NCBI GenBank assembly: GCA_903835865.1
Contig: CAILON010000251.1
Location: 1-9,707 of the forward strand
Direction of reading: 5' to 3'
Length of the DNA: 9,707 nucleotides
From: an uncultured beta proteobacterium
GTDB taxonomy: Bacteria; Pseudomonadota; Gammaproteobacteria; Burkholderiales; Burkholderiaceae
Shown: in pieces, positions 6,726-9,707 of the stretch
Layout of the letters: each line of letters starts with the position of its first letter
Position numbering within the stretch: the stretch's first letter is position 1
Position numbers and translations under genes: made by a program
Notes under the pieces: model-generated
The model's database searches: none
What the model saw: only the letters and a program-made list of their open reading frames with translations
Told to the model about the DNA's origin: nothing

Positions 6726-8699
6726 ATGGAACCATTAAAGCAAGAAAACCGCGTTTTTAACCCATCAGCAGACTTTGTAAAAAACGCTGCTATTCCGGGC
6801 ATGGACGCTTACAACAAGCTCTGTGACGAAGCTAATAAGGATTATGACGGTTTCTGGGGTCGGCTTGCTAAAGAGAATGTTTATTGGAAGAAGCCCTTTA
6901 CGAAAGTTTTGGATGAGTCCCAAGCACCTTTCTATAAGTGGTTTGAAGATGGCACAACCAATGCCTCATACAACTGTTTAGATCGTCAAGTTGAAAATGG
7001 TTTAGGTGATAAGACCGCCATCATTTTTGAAGCGGATGATGGCACAGTAATTAATGTCACTTACCAAGAGCTGCTTGAGCGCGTTTGCAAAATGTCAAAT
7101 GCTTTGCGCAAGATGGGTATCAAGTCTGGTGATCGTGTCATTATTTACATGGCAATGACAATTGAAGGCATCGTGGCGATGCAAGCTTGCGCCCGTATCG
7201 GTGCAATTCACTCCGTGGTGTTTGGTGGATTTTCTGCCCAAGCCCTACGTGATCGAATCGTTGACGTTGGTGCAGTTGCAGTAATTACTGCTGATGGACA
7301 ATTCCGCGGTGGCAAATCATTGCCATTGAAGACCATTTGTGATGAAGCCCTTTCAACTGGCGAATGTAGCAATGTTAAGCATGTCATCGTTAGTAAACGT
7401 ACGGGTGTCGATGTCCCAATGACACCAGGTCGTGATGTTTGGATGCAAGAGATCATGGCTAATGAAGCTGCTACTTGTGAGCCGGAGTGGGTAAGCGCAG
7501 AACATCCTTTATTTATTCTGTATACCTCTGGTTCAACCGGTAAGCCAAAGGGTGTTCAGCACTCGACTGGTGGATATCTCTTGTGGGCTATTCTCACAAT
7601 GAAGTGGACTTTTGATATCAAGCCAGAAGATGTGTTCTGGTGTACTGCTGATATTGGCTGGGTAACAGGTCACTCCTACATTACTTATGGCCCACTCGCA
7701 GTAGGCGCTACTGAGATTGTGTTTGAAGGCGTACCAACGTATCCAAATGCTGGCCGTTTTTGGGACATGATCCAAAAACATAAGGCAAGTATTTTCTATA
7801 CAGCACCAACCGCTATTCGTTCTTTGATCAAAGCATCTAGTAACGATGAGGCAGTACATCCAAAGAGCTATGATTTATCTTCATTGCGACTCTTGGGTTC
7901 TGTAGGCGAGCCAATCAATCCCGAAGCTTGGATGTGGTACTACGAAAACGTTGGTGGTTCACGTTGCCCGGTTGCTGATACTTTCTGGCAAACCGAAACT
8001 GGTGGTCACATGATTTCACCATTACCTGGTGCGACACCAATGATTCCAGGTTCATGCACCTTGCCATTACCCGGCATTCAAGCTGCAATTGTGGATGAAG
8101 CTGGTGTGGATGTTCCAAACGGCCATGGCGGTATCTTGGTTGTCAAGCGTCCATGGCCTTCAATGATTCGTACGATTTGGAATGATGCCGATCGTTTCGT
8201 GAAGTCTTATTTCCCAGAAGAATTGGGAGGCACTTTATATCTAGCGGGTGATGGTGCAATTCGTAACAAAGATACTGGTTACTTCACTATTACTGGACGT
8301 ATCGATGATGTCTTGAACGTTTCTGGCCACCGTATGGGCACGATGGAAATTGAATCATGCTTAGTAGCCAATCCATTGGTTGCCGAAGCTGCAGTGGTTG
8401 GTCGTCCTGATGAGTTGACTGGCGAGGCCATTTGCGTATTCGTGGTTCTGAAGGGCGGTCGCCCAACAGGTGAGGAGGCTAAAAAGCTTGCGACGGAATT
8501 GCGTAACTGGGTTGGGAAAGAAATCGGCCCAATTGCTAAGCCAAAAGATGTGCGCTTTGGTGATAACTTGCCTAAGACCCGTTCCGGCAAGATCATGCGT
8601 CGCTTGCTTCGTGTGATCGCTAAAGGCGAAGAGGTTACTCAAGATACCTCTACTTTGGAAAACCCGCATATCTTGGATCAGCTTAAAGAGTCACTGTAA
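6726..8699 (+). CDS. acs: Acetyl-CoA synthetase (acetate--CoA ligase, AMP-forming)
   Basis: This 657-residue cytoplasmic adenylate-forming enzyme converts acetate, ATP and CoA to acetyl-CoA, AMP and PPi. The N-terminal ACS domain is followed by the P-loop [11 protein letters not shown] (266-276) and the acyl/ATP-site motif [10 protein letters not shown] (418-427). The hinge and A8 region is [13 protein letters not shown] (from 524), and the C-terminal [11 protein letters not shown] carries the catalytic lysine K622, the usual lysine-acetylation switch. W421 corresponds to the tryptophan that keeps the acyl pocket small in acetate-specific enzymes, favouring acetate over propionate. The residue before it is Phe rather than the enteric Trp. 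Length is usual (about 650). The start is set by AGAGGG (6711-6716), 9 nt before ATG. It is divergent from fumarase. No acetate permease or clear terminator follows. Confidence 0.96.
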   Translation: MEPLKQENRVFNPSADFVKNAAIPGMDAYNKLCDEANKDYDGFWGRLAKENVYWKKPFTKVLDESQAPFYKWFEDGTTNASYNCLDRQVENGLGDKTAIIFEADDGTVINVTYQELLERVCKMSNALRKMGIKSGDRVIIYMAMTIEGIVAMQACARIGAIHSVVFGGFSAQALRDRIVDVGAVAVITADGQFRGGKSLPLKTICDEALSTGECSNVKHVIVSKRTGVDVPMTPGRDVWMQEIMANEAATCEPEWVSAEHPLFILYTSGSTGKPKGVQHSTGGYLLWAILTMKWTFDIKPEDVFWCTADIGWVTGHSYITYGPLAVGATEIVFEGVPTYPNAGRFWDMIQKHKASIFYTAPTAIRSLIKASSNDEAVHPKSYDLSSLRLLGSVGEPINPEAWMWYYENVGGSRCPVADTFWQTETGGHMISPLPGATPMIPGSCTLPLPGIQAAIVDEAGVDVPNGHGGILVVKRPWPSMIRTIWNDADRFVKSYFPEELGGTLYLAGDGAIRNKDTGYFTITGRIDDVLNVSGHRMGTMEIESCLVANPLVAEAAVVGRPDELTGEAICVFVVLKGGRPTGEEAKKLATELRNWVGKEIGPIAKPKDVRFGDNLPKTRSGKIMRRLLRVIAKGEEVTQDTSTLENPHILDQLKESL

Positions 8700-8742
8700 G
8701 CCGTCTTTATTGGCATTTGGGGCAAAACCCTTTCGGCAAACG

Positions 8743-8748
8743 TATAAT
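8743..8748 (+). promoter_or_regulatory. -10 box (TATAAT) for tRNA-Ser
   Basis: A perfect TATAAT lies 11 bp before the first base of the mature tRNA, which would start transcription a few bases upstream of it. The -35 side is poor: at 17 bp spacing the hexamer is GGGCAA, and a TTGGGG sits too far away at 20 bp. The tRNA is therefore probably transcribed independently of acs, although read-through cannot be excluded. Confidence 0.6.
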
Positions 8749-8759
8749 CATTGGTTTCC

Positions 8760-8850
8760 GGAAGGGTGGATGAGCGGTTTAAGTCACACGCCTGGAAAGC
8801 GTGCGTAGGTTAATAGCCTACCGCGGGTTCGAATCCCGCCCCTTCCGCCA
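8760..8850 (+). tRNA. tRNA-Ser, anticodon GGA
   Basis: The acceptor stem pairs GGAAGGG (8760-8766) with CCCTTCC (8840-8846), followed by discriminator G8847 and an encoded CCA (8848-8850). The anticodon stem CACGC/GCGTG encloses loop CTGGAAA, which gives anticodon GGA at 8794-8796; it reads UCC and UCU. The long variable arm (GTAGG...CCTAC) and the G discriminator are those of a serine tRNA. The T arm is GCGGG-TTCGAAT-CCCGC. Confidence 0.97.
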
Positions 8851-8859
8851 GCAGTAATC

Positions 8860-8886
8860 AAAACCACCTTCGGGTGGTTTTTTATT
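8860..8886 (+). terminator. Rho-independent terminator after tRNA-Ser
   Basis: A 9-bp stem (AAAACCACC, 8860-8868, with GGTGGTTTT, 8873-8881) is closed by a TTCG tetraloop. It continues into a T-rich tail (T run to 8883, then ATTT). It begins 10 bp after the tRNA CCA end and insulates the YciI gene from tRNA transcription. Confidence 0.92.
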
Positions 8887-8937
8887 TCTAAAATCCCGTA
8901 ATATTCCGTGAGGGCTTAACTAATTATTGGAGACAAA

Positions 8938-9240
8938 ATGATATTTGCAATTTTGCTAATGGATCGTCCGGGAACTTTGGACTTACGGGTTCAAGTCAGG
9001 CCAGAGCATCGTGCTTATCTTGCGCAGTTAACCGATCGCATGTCTTTTGCTGGACCCTTGATGTCAGATGATGGCAAGACACCGATTGGCAGTTTATTGG
9101 CAATTGATTTTGCCAGCAGGGCAGATGTAGAAAGCTGGCTAAAGAACGAGCCTTACACCCAAGCAGGGCTTTATGAAAAACCGGTGATTTATCCTTTTAA
9201 TAATATGTGGGCGCAAAAGATGGGATTCCCACCAGCATAA
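8938..9240 (+). CDS. YciI-family protein
   Basis: This 100-residue cytoplasmic protein has a YCII-related domain, a small dimeric alpha-beta ferredoxin-like fold. Visible family features are a beta-strand start (MIFAILLMDRPG), a conserved RPEHRAYLAQL helix with His24, the AGPLMSDDG turn (38-46) with its acidic residues, the IGSLLAIDFASRADVESWLKNEPY segment and the C-terminal YPFNNMWA. The conserved His and Asp suggest a catalytic or ligand-binding pocket, but the reaction is not established for most of the family. The start is supported by GGAG (8929-8932), 5 nt before ATG. It appears to be a single-gene unit bounded by terminators on both sides. A homologue often sits near septation or intermembrane genes in other proteobacteria; nothing like that is seen here. 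Confidence 0.9.
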   Translation: MIFAILLMDRPGTLDLRVQVRPEHRAYLAQLTDRMSFAGPLMSDDGKTPIGSLLAIDFASRADVESWLKNEPYTQAGLYEKPVIYPFNNMWAQKMGFPPA

Positions 9241-9274
9241 AGACTGAAAATATTTTCTCATTCTCGATTAAGAA

Positions 9275-9303
9275 AAAAGCCACTGTTTAAGTGGCTTTTG
9301 ATT
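9275..9303. terminator. Bidirectional rho-independent terminator
   Basis: A perfect 10-bp stem (AAAAGCCACT, 9275-9284, with AGTGGCTTTT, 9290-9299) encloses loop GTTTA. On the plus strand it ends in TTTT-GATTT, and on the minus strand in six T residues. It lies between the convergent YciI and DUF1080 genes and can serve both. The minus-strand version has the better U tract. Confidence 0.9.
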
Positions 9304-9320
9304 TCAAAGGCGTCAATCAA

Positions 9321-9707
9321 TTAGATCGGCTTAATCTCTAACTTTCTAAATTTGATAGTGCCACCGGCAGATTGCAGAGCGATAGGACCTTCACCAAACT
9401 TACTGTCTTTTGTTTCAGCAGTGACAACGCCATTCATAGATACTTTTAACTGTGAGCCGTTTGCCACGATTTCCATAGTGTTCCAACGCCCACCTGCTTT
9501 ATGAATGGGATTAACTTTAGCGAAATCCACAATTGCTCCAGTTGAATACTCTTGCCCTGGGCGCGTATCCCAAATATTCACTTCATAAGAATTGGCGGCA
9601 CCAACTTTGACGGGATCTTGGCAGCGAATAAAGATGCCGCTGTTGGTGTTGGATTCTGCCCAAAACTCTGCACGAATAATAAAGTTCTTATAGCTCTTTG
9701 TACTAAC
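9321..9707 (-). CDS. DUF1080 / 3-keto-disaccharide hydrolase-domain protein (5' end outside window)
   Basis: The frame is open to the window edge, giving 128 C-terminal residues. Only the last 86 follow an in-frame GTG at 9581, which is not the true start. The visible part is a classic DUF1080 concanavalin-like domain. It has KSYKNFIIRAEFWAESNTNSGIFIRC near the window end, then SYEVNIWDTRP, STGAIV, AGGRWNTMEIVANGSQLKVSMNGVVTAE, and GPIALQSAGGTIKFRKLEIKPI. The domain name reflects 3-keto-glucoside/disaccharide cleavage described for some members; many are secreted carbohydrate-binding or hydrolytic proteins. An N-terminal signal peptide, if any, is outside the window. The gene ends in a strong terminator shared with the convergent YciI gene. 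Confidence 0.88.
   Translation of the reverse strand, partial: VSTKSYKNFIIRAEFWAESNTNSGIFIRCQDPVKVGAANSYEVNIWDTRPGQEYSTGAIVDFAKVNPIHKAGGRWNTMEIVANGSQLKVSMNGVVTAETKDSKFGEGPIALQSAGGTIKFRKLEIKPI

Noticed and set aside
7208..8669. Several 67-108-codon minus-strand frames
   Set aside because: All are shadows of the acs gene, which is continuous and matches its family over the full length.
8700..8742. Possible terminator of acs (GGGG CAAAA CCC)
   Set aside because: The stem is only about 3 bp and the T run is short; not enough for an intrinsic terminator call.
1..9707. Mobile elements, CRISPR, phage or defence genes, tRNA-associated integration
   Set aside because: No transposase, integrase, spaced repeat array or tRNA-end duplication was seen; both tRNAs are intact and flanked by ordinary genes.

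Overview
The window looks like an ordinary chromosomal stretch of a betaproteobacterium in the Burkholderiaceae. A low-GC freshwater lineage such as Polynucleobacter is my best guess. The reasons are a tripartite-tricarboxylate-type (Bug/TctC) solute-binding protein, which Burkholderiales carry in large numbers; a class I iron-sulfur fumarase next to glutamate racemase and a compact tonB-exbB-exbD set; and moderate, AT-leaning base use across all genes. The genus is an inference. No gene looks foreign, and I see no mobile element, CRISPR array or phage gene.

Layout. Positions 20-108 hold tRNA-Leu(UAA) with an encoded CCA end. On the minus strand, 130-1770 is a two-gene unit: a secreted Bug/TctC binding protein followed 24 bp later by a flavin reductase-like FMN protein. 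A 146-bp divergent gap then leads to a small plus-strand secreted protein of unknown function (1917-2408). Its stop codon interlocks with that of exbD. From 6561 down to 2405 on the minus strand runs a tightly packed five-gene series: class I fumarate hydratase, glutamate racemase (probable TTG start), tonB, exbB, exbD. After the racemase start, the junctions are 5 bp or less or overlap. A 164-bp divergent gap (6562-6725) contains a 19-bp palindrome and a pair of direct repeats. It separates fumarase from acetyl-CoA synthetase (6726-8699, plus). Then come tRNA-Ser(GGA) with a perfect TATAAT box and a UUCG-loop terminator, a YciI-family protein (8938-9240), a bidirectional terminator, and the C-terminal 128 residues of a DUF1080 / 3-keto-disaccharide hydrolase-domain protein that runs off the window end.

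How the genes fit together. The acetyl-CoA synthetase feeds acetate carbon into the TCA cycle, in which fumarase acts, so the divergent fum/acs pair is a plausible co-regulated central-carbon locus. The racemase supplies D-glutamate for peptidoglycan. TonB-ExbB-ExbD energises outer-membrane receptors that are not encoded here. The Bug protein binds an organic solute in the periplasm; no TctA/TctB membrane partners are present.

I did not find evidence for a new multi-gene system. The items most worth checking are the fum/acs intergenic palindrome and repeats, the orphan secreted protein with interlocked stops against exbD, and the Bug/flavin-reductase pair.
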